From the NCBI GenBank assembly GCA_934320645.1, contig CAKRFP010000036.1:1-25461 (forward strand): 25,461 nucleotides of DNA. Direction: 5' to 3'. This stretch comes from an uncultured Bariatricus sp. (GTDB lineage: Bacteria; Bacillota; Clostridia; Lachnospirales; Lachnospiraceae). The position numbers and the translations under genes were made by a program. This document shows, piece after piece, positions 1-7,327 of the stretch (positions are counted from its first letter, which is position 1; each line of letters opens with the position of its first letter). The notes beneath the pieces were generated by a model. The model was not told the origin of the DNA. It saw nothing but the letters and a program-made list of their open reading frames with translations, and did no database searches.

Positions 1-173
1 TGCTGTGCCCATTCATTCCACTGGTAAATATGTACATCGGTACCACAGATTGCATTTTTATGGATCTTGATCTTTACATCATTTGGTCCTACTTCCGGAA
101 TCGGTACTCTTTTCAGCCAGAGTCCCTGTTCCGGTTTTTCCTTTACAAGTGCCCACATTTTATTATCATTCAT
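1..173 (-). CDS. tdh: L-threonine 3-dehydrogenase, 5' part (runs off the left edge)
   Basis: This is the N-terminal 57 codons of a zinc-dependent medium-chain dehydrogenase that oxidises L-threonine to 2-amino-3-ketobutyrate with NAD. Visible features typical of Tdh are VKEKPEQGLWL near residues 10-20, the P-EVGPNDV segment, and ICGTDVHIY at residues 42-50, whose Cys43 is the expected catalytic zinc ligand. The ATG at 173 was chosen because GGAGG lies about 8 nt upstream; an in-frame ATG at 179 sits too close to that site. The remaining zinc and NAD-binding parts lie outside the window, so intactness cannot be judged. A promoter and two palindromes lie upstream. Confidence 0.85.
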   Translation of the reverse strand, partial: MNDNKMWALVKEKPEQGLWLKRVPIPEVGPNDVKIKIHKNAICGTDVHIYQWNEWAQ

Positions 174-244
174 TCTCATTACCTCCGCGTGACACACTTG
201 TCCGTTTATCACGGACTTTTTATTGTCTTTGTCTTCCTACGCTT

Positions 245-273
245 AGAATACCTTATTTTCCATAGCTTTTCAA
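245..273 (-). promoter_or_regulatory. sigma70-type promoter for tdh
   Basis: On the minus strand a TTGAAA -35 box (268-273) and a TATTCT -10 box (245-250) are separated by exactly 17 bp. The -10 lies about 70 bp upstream of the tdh start codon. The call rests on consensus match and position only. Confidence 0.6.
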
Positions 274-316
274 CCCATTTTCCGCGATACACAAACATTT
301 TACGCATTCATGTTTT

Positions 317-342
317 TGTATCAGATACATACACATGTGTAT
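317..342. promoter_or_regulatory. Two abutting palindromes upstream of the tdh promoter
   Basis: TGTATC-A-GATACA (317-329) is a 13-bp dyad and ATACACATGTGTAT (329-342) is a perfect 14-bp palindrome; they share one base. They lie about 45 bp upstream of the tdh -35 box and outside the MATE terminator. This is a candidate binding site for a dimeric regulator; which one is unknown. Confidence 0.35.
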
Positions 343-374
343 TTCCGTCACACGCACAATTGTTATATATAAAC

Positions 375-404
375 AAAAACAGACAGATAAATCTGTCTGT
401 TTTT
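375..404. terminator. Bidirectional intrinsic terminator after the MATE gene
   Basis: A perfect 14-bp inverted repeat (375-388 against 391-404) has an A-tract on one flank and a T-tract on the other, so it can act as a hairpin plus U-run on both strands. It lies about 55 bp past the MATE stop codon and separates that operon from the tdh promoter region. Confidence 0.85.
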
Positions 405-457
405 CACAATGCCCCACTGGCAATTTTCACAATTTCGTTCTGTTTGTAACAATCTTT

Positions 458-1804
458 TTATCCATGGTGTACCTTTTTTCTCACGAAATAGAAACATACA
501 ACCTGTAGCACAATGGTAATGATCCATGATACCGGATAGGACACAAAAAGTACGGATAAAGATCTGTGTCGCGGGAAAATCCCGAATACCCACACGATTC
601 TGGTTCCTACCGTTCCGATCACAGACAGCACCATAGGAACTGCCGAATATCCCATTCCACGCAGTGCGCCGGGAAGAAGATCCATAATTCCGCACAGGAA
701 ATACGTAATCGATGTATAAGCGATAATTTCCATTCCACAACTGATGACTTCCGGATCTGAGGTGTAAACCGTCAGGATCTGCGGACCGAAAATATAGGCA
801 AGACCACCAAGTACTGCCGCGATCGATACGGACAGAATCGTGCAGTCAAGAAGCACTCTGTCCATTCGTTTCAGCTTTCCCACCCCATAATTCTGACTGG
901 TAAAACTCATACATGCCTGAGTGATCGAGTTGACCGACATATAAAGGAAACCGAGCATGTTATTTGCCGCTGTATAGCCTGCCATCGCGATCGATCCAAA
1001 CGAATTGACCGATGACTGCAAAAGCGCATTAGACAGGTTGATGACTGTACTCTGGATTCCTGCCGGAACTCCCACCTGAAAAATCTGTTCCATATAAGCT
1101 GTGTTAATCCTCAGCTTTGAAAAACGCAGCTGATAGCTTCCTTCCGACCGGTAAAGACAGGTCAGTACCAGAATGCAGGAAATCAGCTGGGAGATGATCG
1201 TTCCGATCGCGACACCCGCCACACCCATATGGAAAATAATAACCAGTGTCATATTGAGTGCTGCATTTGCAATTCCGGAAATAATCAGGAAGATCAGCGG
1301 TCTTTTCGTATCCCCGACTGCCCTTAAAATCGCCGCACCATAATTATAAAGCATAAAAAATGGCATTCCAAGAAAATAGATCCGCATATATAAGGTGGAC
1401 TGCCCAATGACATCATCCGGCGTTCCCATAATTTCAAGTGCCCACTTTGCAAGAAGCACTCCGATAACCGCCATCACAATTCCACTGATCAGCGCAAGTG
1501 TGATCGAAGTATGTACGGTTTCTGACATCTCCCGGTCTTTTCCCGCAGCATAAAACCGGGCAGCCAGAACATTTGCCCCAAGCGAAATCCCGATAAACAG
1601 ATTTGTGAACACATTGATCAGTGCCGTCGTCGATCCAACTGCCGCAAGTGCCTGACTTCCGGAGAATCTTCCTACTACGATGATATCCACTGCATTAAAC
1701 GCAAGCTGCAGGATCCCAGAAATCATCAGTGGCAGAGAAAATGAAATCAGTTTGTCCATGATCGAGCCATTGCACATATCAATTTCAAACTTATTCTTTT
1801 TCAA
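458..1804 (-). CDS. MATE family multidrug/metabolite efflux transporter
   Basis: This polytopic inner-membrane protein of about 448 residues has the size and about 12 hydrophobic segments expected of MATE exporters, which are Na+ or H+ driven drug antiporters. The N-terminus reads KFEIDMCNGSIMDKL followed by LPLMISGILQLAFNAVDIIVVGRF, the characteristic opening of clostridial members. The start is uncertain. The TTG at 1804 follows an AAAGGATGG ribosome-site-like stretch and gives the usual short N-terminus; ATG at 1825 and ATG at 1777 are alternatives. It overlaps the upstream GNAT gene by 14 bp with the chosen start and is followed by a strong terminator. The substrate cannot be predicted. 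Confidence 0.88.
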   Translation of the reverse strand: MKKNKFEIDMCNGSIMDKLISFSLPLMISGILQLAFNAVDIIVVGRFSGSQALAAVGSTTALINVFTNLFIGISLGANVLAARFYAAGKDREMSETVHTSITLALISGIVMAVIGVLLAKWALEIMGTPDDVIGQSTLYMRIYFLGMPFFMLYNYGAAILRAVGDTKRPLIFLIISGIANAALNMTLVIIFHMGVAGVAIGTIISQLISCILVLTCLYRSEGSYQLRFSKLRINTAYMEQIFQVGVPAGIQSTVINLSNALLQSSVNSFGSIAMAGYTAANNMLGFLYMSVNSITQACMSFTSQNYGVGKLKRMDRVLLDCTILSVSIAAVLGGLAYIFGPQILTVYTSDPEVISCGMEIIAYTSITYFLCGIMDLLPGALRGMGYSAVPMVLSVIGTVGTRIVWVFGIFPRHRSLSVLFVSYPVSWIITIVLQVVCFYFVRKKVHHG

Positions 1805-2306
1805 ATAATTCACCCATCCTTTCATCAAAAGTAAGTCTCATCTGATTCCAGACCACATTTCCATGTACCGATTCGGAAACGCCTTCATTTACAAAACCAA
1901 ACTTTGCATAATAGTGGATCAGCCGGTCTTTACAGGTCAGGACAAGCCCTTTCCTTCCCTGCGCTTTCGCATCCGCGATCGCCCGTTTGATCAATGTTCC
2001 TGCATAACCATGCTCCCGGTAATCCGGCAGTGTATTGACACCAAAGATCATCTGCCATTCTCCGTTTTCATCATGCATTTCCGCTTTTTCGTACATCTCA
2101 TCTGTCAGATCTTTCCGGTCTGTTACCATGCCGTCCACAAATGCGATCAACTTCCCGCCCTCAAACATCAGCCAGAAATGATCTTTATAATAAGCGAGCC
2201 GTTTTACAAACTCTTCCTTTGTTGCCGCTTCTGCTGCCGGAAAGCACGCTGCCTCCACCTTTGCAATCTCTTCCAGGTCATCCATATTTGCTGTCCTTAT
2301 TACCAT
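1791..2306 (-). CDS. GNAT family N-acetyltransferase
   Basis: This cytosolic acetyl-CoA-dependent acyltransferase of 171 residues shows the GNAT fold signatures: an N-terminal IRTANMDDLEEIAKVEAACFP strand-helix, an acetyl-CoA pyrophosphate loop in DYREHGYAGTLIKRAI, and a C-terminal FGFVNEG segment. The ATG at 2306 was chosen because the family N-terminus begins with this short beta strand and a GAGGA site lies just upstream. Only 2 bp separate it from the HAD gene, and it overlaps the MATE gene, so the three are probably co-transcribed. The acceptor substrate is unknown. Confidence 0.85.
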   Translation of the reverse strand: MVIRTANMDDLEEIAKVEAACFPAAEAATKEEFVKRLAYYKDHFWLMFEGGKLIAFVDGMVTDRKDLTDEMYEKAEMHDENGEWQMIFGVNTLPDYREHGYAGTLIKRAIADAKAQGRKGLVLTCKDRLIHYYAKFGFVNEGVSESVHGNVVWNQMRLTFDERMGELFEKE

Positions 2307-2308
2307 CT

Positions 2309-2980
2309 TTACGCTTCCTCTTCTTCCAATACTTTCCGCATTTTTTCTACATTTTCTTTCGTCCACGCCGGAAATTCCAGTACTGCATCCGGGATATCCT
2401 GTCTTCCGGAATCCGGATTGTGGAACCAGACACATTTCATTTTCGCCGCTCTTGCAGCTCCTCCGCCATTGGTCGAATCTTCTACCACCAGACAGTTTTC
2501 TGGCTTCATGCCAAGCTTTTCTGCTGTTACAAGAAAGATATCCGGCGCCGGTTTTGGATGTTCCACATAATCCCCGCTCATGACCACGGTAAAATATTTC
2601 TCCATATCCAGAGACCTCAGGGCATCTTTGATCGCATACGCCGGAGAAGAAGATGCAACTGCCAGCAGATACCCTGCCTCTTTTAACATTCTCAGGACAT
2701 CCTTAATGCCCGGCATCTCCGGGAATCCTTCTGCTTCTGTGATCTGCGCTTTCTTTTCTTTCATAAGCGCATTCATCTTATTCACATCATCGAAAACCGG
2801 TCCGTAATTCTCATTGATCAGATCCATGAAGAATCCACGGGTGGAGCCGATGCATGGTAAATAAATATCGTAATCCAGATCAATTCCGTTTCTTTCTTTT
2901 AAAATTTCTTTCCAGCAACGGTAGTGTAAGGGTTCTGTGTTGATCAGAACACCGTCCATATCAAAAATAACTGCTTTCAT
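2309..2980 (-). CDS. HAD superfamily phosphatase / phosphoglucomutase-like hydrolase
   Basis: A 223-residue haloacid dehalogenase superfamily protein with all four motifs: FDMDGV with nucleophile Asp7 and acid Asp9, ASSS for the phosphate-binding Ser, KPAPD with the Lys, and VVEDSTNG with the metal-binding acid. The helical cap after motif I (about residues 15-80) is of the beta-phosphoglucomutase type. It probably dephosphorylates or isomerises a small sugar phosphate; the sequence alone does not give the substrate. The ATG at 2980 is preceded by GAGGA. It is the first gene of a HAD-GNAT-MATE unit with its own promoter. Confidence 0.88.
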   Translation of the reverse strand: MKAVIFDMDGVLINTEPLHYRCWKEILKERNGIDLDYDIYLPCIGSTRGFFMDLINENYGPVFDDVNKMNALMKEKKAQITEAEGFPEMPGIKDVLRMLKEAGYLLAVASSSPAYAIKDALRSLDMEKYFTVVMSGDYVEHPKPAPDIFLVTAEKLGMKPENCLVVEDSTNGGGAARAAKMKCVWFHNPDSGRQDIPDAVLEFPAWTKENVEKMRKVLEEEEA

Positions 2981-3026
2981 ATCTTTTATCCTCGATTAAA
3001 ATTATTTAAATTTTCTTACCGTTCTT

Positions 3027-3055
3027 ATTTTGAATGACGTTTTTGAAGATGTCAA
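3027..3055 (-). promoter_or_regulatory. Probable promoter of the HAD-GNAT-MATE unit
   Basis: On the minus strand a perfect TTGACA (3050-3055) is followed after 17 bp by CAAAAT (3027-3032), a 4/6 match to the -10 consensus. It lies about 47 bp upstream of the HAD start codon. The weak -10 keeps this tentative. Confidence 0.4.
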
Positions 3056-3130
3056 GACAGAGAGTCATGGATTTATCGAATAAATTACGCTTCCTCTTAC
3101 TTTTTCATCTGTTGCTTTTTTTCAACTGCC

Positions 3131-3193
3131 TGACAAATGCTTTTTTGTCAGAGAGAGCGCCTGCACGATTCAAAACCGCACAGGCGCTCTCTC
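3131..3193 (-). terminator. Hairpin pair downstream of the SDR gene
   Basis: A 13-bp perfect stem (3151-3163 with 3181-3193, 17-nt loop) starts about 20 bp past the SDR stop codon. It is directly followed on the minus strand by a second 7-bp hairpin (3131-3150). Neither has a clean U-run on the minus strand, so this is a 3'-end stem-loop structure rather than a textbook intrinsic terminator. Confidence 0.45.
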
Positions 3194-3212
3194 AGGCTTT
3201 TATGGATTTTTC

Positions 3213-4013
3213 TTAAGGTCTCTGTCCCATTCCACCTTCTAAGGTGATTGTCTCTCCGTTCATATATTTGAAATCCGGGGATGCAAGCTGTACGCATGCA
3301 CGTCCGATTTCTTTCTCTACATCTCCGTAATGTCCTGCCGGCGGCATCTTTACATTGGCTTTGAATGCTTCTGGATAAGCTTTCTGGAAATTCTCAAGCT
3401 GTGCAGTCCATGCGAGCGGGCATACGATGTTGACGTTGATTCCGTCCGGTCCCCACTCTGTTGCAGCTACTCTGGAAAGTCCACGGATTCCTTCTTTGGC
3501 TGCTGCATATGCGCACTGTCCGTAATTTCCGAAAAGTCCGGCACCTGAAGCAAAGTTGATAACAGATCCCTTTGTCTCTTTCAGGTACGGATAGCATGCC
3601 TGCATATAATAGAATACCGCATATACGCCGGAATACATTGCCAGATTGAACTGGTCTGTTGTATGATCTGCGATCGTAACACCGGATGCGGATGCCTGTG
3701 CATTGTTGATCAGGACATCAATTCTTCCAAATGTATCGATTGCCTGCTTTACTACGTTCTGTACTGTTGCTTCATTATCAGCCCCCGCGCTGACATCAGC
3801 CTGTACAGGTAATACTTTGATACCATAGAGTCTTTCCAGTTCTTCTTTAGCATCTTCCAATTTCTTTACATTACGTCCTGTAATGACTAAGTTTGCCCCC
3901 TCTTTTGCGTAAGCTGTTGCAATTCCATATCCAATAGATCCGCAACTTCCATCACTTAATACGGCTCTTCCTCCGCCTGTGATAATTGCAGTCTTTCCTG
4001 TCAAAAATCCCAT
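3213..4013 (-). CDS. SDR family oxidoreductase, resembles clostridial 12alpha-hydroxysteroid dehydrogenase
   Basis: This 266-residue classical short-chain dehydrogenase has a Gly-rich nucleotide loop (TGGGRA...CGSIGYG, residues 12-30), a GRN turn suggestive of NADP(H) preference, an NNAQASASG segment, and the catalytic Ser156, Tyr169 and Lys173 (YAAAK). From memory, NNAQASASG, the region around GQCAYAAAKEG and the C-terminal GGMGQRP closely match clostridial bile-acid 12alpha-HSDHs; this was not searched. Compared with those proteins as I recall them, the Gly-rich loop carries several extra residues. It is a single-gene unit with its own promoter and an AAGGAG site 8 nt before the ATG. Another hydroxysteroid or secondary alcohol substrate is possible. 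Confidence 0.8.
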   Translation of the reverse strand: MGFLTGKTAIITGGGRAVLSDGSCGSIGYGIATAYAKEGANLVITGRNVKKLEDAKEELERLYGIKVLPVQADVSAGADNEATVQNVVKQAIDTFGRIDVLINNAQASASGVTIADHTTDQFNLAMYSGVYAVFYYMQACYPYLKETKGSVINFASGAGLFGNYGQCAYAAAKEGIRGLSRVAATEWGPDGINVNIVCPLAWTAQLENFQKAYPEAFKANVKMPPAGHYGDVEKEIGRACVQLASPDFKYMNGETITLEGGMGQRP

Positions 4014-4055
4014 ATTTCATTCTCCTTCCTGCTGTCATTCGACTGGCATATGATT

Positions 4056-4084
4056 ATAATAGCAGAGTTCTGGTCAGAATTCAA
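4056..4084 (-). promoter_or_regulatory. Promoter of the SDR gene with a dyad in its spacer
   Basis: The minus strand shows TTGAAT (-35, 4079-4084), a 17-bp spacer and TATTAT (-10, 4056-4061, overlapping a TATAAT), about 43 bp before the SDR start codon. The spacer contains the imperfect palindrome TTCTGGTCAGAA (4068-4079), well placed for a repressor operator. The remaining intergenic sequence up to cbiC (4085-4224) shows only a 6-bp hairpin at 4195-4211 with no U-run. Confidence 0.6.
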
Positions 4085-4224
4085 CATGAAATTGTGTTTA
4101 TTTTCTGACAATATAATTAAACTTTTGATTATCAAGAATACAGTTAGGTAAGTGAAACTGCAAAGAATGAAGGTTGTGTCAAGGGTATTGATTCGGATAT
4201 GGTGAATATCCTGCGTATGTCTCG

Positions 4225-4854
4225 CTACAACATGTACAATAGAGCATTGCAGATGCAGGCTGCGATATTGCTGCCACCTTTGCGTCCTCTTGCCACAATA
4301 TAAGGAGTATTTTTTAGTGAAAGAATTAACTCTTTGGACTGAACGACATTCACAAAACCTACTGGAACTCCGATGATGAGTTCTGGACTTATTTTACCGT
4401 CCTGGATCAGTTCGTAGAGTTTTACAAGAGCTGTCGGGGCATTTCCGATGGCGAAGATGATTTTTCTATCGAGGGTGGCTGCTTTTTCCATGCTTGCCAC
4501 GGCGCGGGTGGTGCCGTTCTTTTTGGCAGCTTCTGCGACATCTTCATCGGACATGAAGCAGAGGACTTCGCTTCCATACTCAGCCAGCTTCCGTTTGTTG
4601 ATTCCGGCTTTTCCCATCTGGGTGTCAGTTACGATGACTGCACCGCCACAGATGGCATCCAAAGCCTTTTTTACGACGCCTTCTGAAAACATCAGATTTT
4701 TGGCATAATCAAAATCTGCGCTGGTGTGGATGCAGCGTTTGACGATTGGCTCTGTGCCGGGGATCAGATACGTGTCACCCAGTTCTTCGGTTATGATTTC
4801 AAAGCTGCGCTTTTCGATTTCTGCAGGTTTTACATTTTCCAGTTCGATTTTCAC
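4225..4854 (-). CDS. cbiC: Cobalt-precorrin-8 methylmutase CbiC
   Basis: CbiC moves the C11 methyl group to C12 to form cobyrinate, the last step of corrin ring formation. The protein is 209 residues, the family size, and contains CIHTSADFD with His43, matching the catalytic His of CobH/CbiC at the same number. It also has GGAVIVTDTQM and the C-terminal GRKGGSNIAA stretch. The start is GTG at 4854, not the longer upstream frame: AAGGAGGAG lies 6 nt before it, the GTGA overlaps the preceding stop, and the His numbering then fits. It is the last gene of the cobalamin operon, with no convincing terminator after it. Confidence 0.95.
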   Translation of the reverse strand: MKIELENVKPAEIEKRSFEIITEELGDTYLIPGTEPIVKRCIHTSADFDYAKNLMFSEGVVKKALDAICGGAVIVTDTQMGKAGINKRKLAEYGSEVLCFMSDEDVAEAAKKNGTTRAVASMEKAATLDRKIIFAIGNAPTALVKLYELIQDGKISPELIIGVPVGFVNVVQSKELILSLKNTPYIVARGRKGGSNIAACICNALLYML

Positions 4855-5252
4855 TTTCTGTCTCCTCCTTTGATCGTCATGCCGATTCCGCATATTACCC
4901 GGTCTACCTGATCCGACTTTGCAGATAATACTGTACAGATCCTGCCGGTCAATTCTCTGTATTTTCGTTCAAATGCATCTACCGGGACCAGTCCGTATCC
5001 AACTTCCTGTGTTACAATGATCAGATCCGGGTTGCTTCCTGCCAGTTTTTCTGCAAAGCTGACTGCTTCCTGCTCTGACCAGTCTTCTTTTTTTATCATT
5101 CTCTGGATATATTTTTCAAATTGGAAGATTCCTTCTGCCTCAAAAATATCGTCTTTTTCACACTGCTCCCCATCTGTCCAGCTGACTTGTGGGTTTTGCT
5201 CTTTCGCATATGCAAGCTTTCCCTGATATGCACCGCCGATTATCATCTTCAT
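4851..5252 (-). CDS. Short CobU-like paralogue with degenerate P-loop
   Basis: This 133-residue protein is related to CobU but much shorter than the usual ~180. It begins MKMIIGGAYQGKLAYAKEQ, a CobU-type P-loop in which the Ser/Thr after GK is Leu13 and the SGKS Ser is replaced. It lacks the RHR segment holding the guanylylated His. Its C-terminal half (TQEVGYGLVP...AFERKYRELTGR, then ICGIGMTIKG) preserves the canonical CobU end better than the full-length CobU next to it. It overlaps cobU by 4 bp (ATGA) and cbiC by 4 bp (GTGA), so it is translated as part of the operon. Its function is unknown: a CobU partner subunit, a reduced kinase or a regulatory remnant are all possible. Confidence 0.75.
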   Translation of the reverse strand: MKMIIGGAYQGKLAYAKEQNPQVSWTDGEQCEKDDIFEAEGIFQFEKYIQRMIKKEDWSEQEAVSFAEKLAGSNPDLIIVTQEVGYGLVPVDAFERKYRELTGRICTVLSAKSDQVDRVICGIGMTIKGGDRK

Positions 5253-5800
5253 CTTTTTCTGCCTTTCTTATGAACCGGGATTCCATACACCACTTCTGTC
5301 ACCTGATCTGCTATCTGCCCTATCCGTACATTTACCGAACCAAGAAGTTTCAGATACTTTTCCATCTCCGGGTTGTCTGTCATGCTGTCTGAAAAGACCT
5401 CATTTGTCACAACTATCAGATTGTCACAGACTGTGAGCAGCTTTTGAATGCCTGCAAGAATTGCCTCTTCCGCTTTTTCTCCTGCTCCTGACGAATCATA
5501 CATTTCATTGGCTGCAAGATTGGACATGCATTCCAGGAGAATACTTCCCGGCTCTTTTTTCTGCAAAACCTCTGCTGCTTCTTTCAGATTCGTATAGCAT
5601 TCAATTGTTTCAAATCCTTTGCCTGCACGAAGCCTTCTGTGACGGGCGATTTTTTCTTCCGTTTCTTTTCCAAAAGGCATCATGGTTGCTATATAGTAGC
5701 GTTTTTCGTTTCTTTTTGAATGACTGGCATACTCCATCAGCTTCTGCTCCGCATATTCAGACTTGCCACTTCCACTGCCGCCTGTGATCAGATGAAACAT
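5249..5800 (-). CDS. cobU: Adenosylcobinamide kinase / adenosylcobinamide-phosphate guanylyltransferase CobU
   Basis: CobU phosphorylates adenosylcobinamide and then transfers GMP to it, giving AdoCbi-GDP for CobS. The 183 residues include the P-loop GGSGSGKSEYAEQ (from residue 7), the RHRRLR segment with His54, the likely GMP acceptor, LLECMSNLAANEM in place of the proteobacterial DCLTLWL region, and VVTNEVFSDSM. The segment after TNEV diverges from canonical EVGWGIVP. The start at 5800 overlaps the upstream cbiP by 13 bp. Confidence 0.93.
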   Translation of the reverse strand: MFHLITGGSGSGKSEYAEQKLMEYASHSKRNEKRYYIATMMPFGKETEEKIARHRRLRAGKGFETIECYTNLKEAAEVLQKKEPGSILLECMSNLAANEMYDSSGAGEKAEEAILAGIQKLLTVCDNLIVVTNEVFSDSMTDNPEMEKYLKLLGSVNVRIGQIADQVTEVVYGIPVHKKGRKR

Positions 5801-7326
5801 TCTGCTGCATTTCCCTTCTCGATGATCTCGTATATTTTCTTCATATCCATATTTTCACGGACCGCATCCGCAAGGATCTGATACTGCTTTTCTTTATAGG
5901 CATGGTAGTCCATGGAATGCAGTTCTTCTTCCCCATACCCCTTTTCTTTCAGGAGCGCTCCGATCAGTGCATCCGCCACTTCCCGGTCATCAAATACGCC
6001 ATGGACATAGCAGCCGTATACGTTTTTATGCTGTGCTCCGTCCCAGCGTACATCTGATGTTACCTGATCCTGAATCCGGGCGAGCATTCCGTCACTTTTT
6101 TGTTTCTCACCTGTAAAAATCGTCTCTCCCATATGGATCTCATATCCGTCCAGCTTTACACCTGACAGTTTTTTCAGGATTCCTTTTATCTCTCCGAAAG
6201 TTCCGGACACACGGGTTCTTCTCTTGGTATTTTCAAATACCGTGATCGTCGGAAGTAGTCCCATTGCTTTTACCGTGCCGCCGCGCTCTACACCTTCCGG
6301 ATCCTGGATCTCTTCTCCGAGCATCTGATAGCCGCCACAGATTCCAAATACCGGCTTTCCGGATGTAGCATGGCGCAATACTTTCCCTTCCAGTCCGCTC
6401 TGACGAAGCCACAATAGGTCTTCCATCGTATTTTTACTTCCCGGCAGAATTACCAGATCCGGATTCCCGAAATCTCCTGCCTTTGACACATACCGAAGAG
6501 AAACTTCTTCCCTGCATTCCAGCACTGCAAAATCGGTAAAATTAGAAATACGTGGCAGACGGATCACAGCAATATCCAGAAGTGCCACCTTTTCTTTCCG
6601 GTCAAACCGCTCCGAAAGGCTGTCTTCATCATCAATATCTGCATAAATATAAGGCATCACGCCGCATACCGAAATCCCAGTCTTCTCTTCCAGCATCTGG
6701 ATCCCCGGTTCCAGGATCTTCACATCTCCGCGAAACTTATTGATGACCGTGCCTTTGATCCTTGCCCGTTCCTTCTCTTCCAGAAGCATGACCGTCCCTA
6801 CGATCTGCGCAAATACGCCGCCCCGGTCAATATCTCCGACAAGAAGAACCGGCGCATCCACCAGCTCGGCAAGCCCCATATTGACAATGTCATTCTGTTT
6901 GAGGTTGATCTCTGCCGGACTTCCAGCCCCCTCGATCACGATCACATCGTACTTTTCTTCCAGCTTGTGATACGCTTCTAAAATCGCCGGAATATAATCT
7001 TTCTTTTTGCGAAAATACTCCATCGCCGGCATCACACCCGCAACTTCTCCGTTTACAATCACCTGACTTCCCACATCAGAAGTCGGCTTCAGGAGAATCG
7101 GATTCATGTAGACTTCCGGCTCGATCATTGCCGCTTCCGCCTGCATGACCTGTGCACGCCCCATCTCCAGTCCGTCTGCTGTGATAAACGAGTTGAGTGC
7201 CATATTCTGTGATTTAAAAGGTGCAACTCTGATCCCGTCTTCCCTTAAAACACGACAGAGCCCTCCCGCAAGAAGGCTCTTTCCAACATTTGACATGGTT
7301 CCTTGAATCATAATCGATTTTGCCAT
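5788..7326 (-). CDS. cbiP: Cobyric acid synthase CbiP/CobQ
   Basis: This glutamine-dependent amidotransferase amidates the b, d, e and g carboxylates of adenosyl-cobyrinate a,c-diamide. The 512-residue protein starts MAKSIMIQGTMSNVGKSLL, the diagnostic N-terminus and P-loop-like ATP site. It continues with KSQNMALNSF, VIEGAGSPAEINL, DIDRGGVFAQ and the C-terminal class I glutaminase domain with nucleophile Cys in GICGGYQMLG and a later YGCYVHGVFD. The ATG at 7326 fits the family start and lies 1 bp after the cobD stop codon; the longer reading frame upstream overlaps cobD and was not used. Confidence 0.96.
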   Translation of the reverse strand: MAKSIMIQGTMSNVGKSLLAGGLCRVLREDGIRVAPFKSQNMALNSFITADGLEMGRAQVMQAEAAMIEPEVYMNPILLKPTSDVGSQVIVNGEVAGVMPAMEYFRKKKDYIPAILEAYHKLEEKYDVIVIEGAGSPAEINLKQNDIVNMGLAELVDAPVLLVGDIDRGGVFAQIVGTVMLLEEKERARIKGTVINKFRGDVKILEPGIQMLEEKTGISVCGVMPYIYADIDDEDSLSERFDRKEKVALLDIAVIRLPRISNFTDFAVLECREEVSLRYVSKAGDFGNPDLVILPGSKNTMEDLLWLRQSGLEGKVLRHATSGKPVFGICGGYQMLGEEIQDPEGVERGGTVKAMGLLPTITVFENTKRRTRVSGTFGEIKGILKKLSGVKLDGYEIHMGETIFTGEKQKSDGMLARIQDQVTSDVRWDGAQHKNVYGCYVHGVFDDREVADALIGALLKEKGYGEEELHSMDYHAYKEKQYQILADAVRENMDMKKIYEIIEKGNAAECFI

Positions 7327-7327
7327 T

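Noticed and set aside
200..221. GTCCGT-TTATC-ACGGAC hairpin followed by T5 on the plus strand
   Set aside because: It lies in the tdh 5' leader and would terminate only plus-strand transcription, for which there is no gene; a 6-bp stem is weak.
4195..4211. 6-bp hairpin just after cbiC as operon terminator
   Set aside because: It has no following U-run on the minus strand; a loop of 5 nt and a 6-bp AT-rich stem are too weak.
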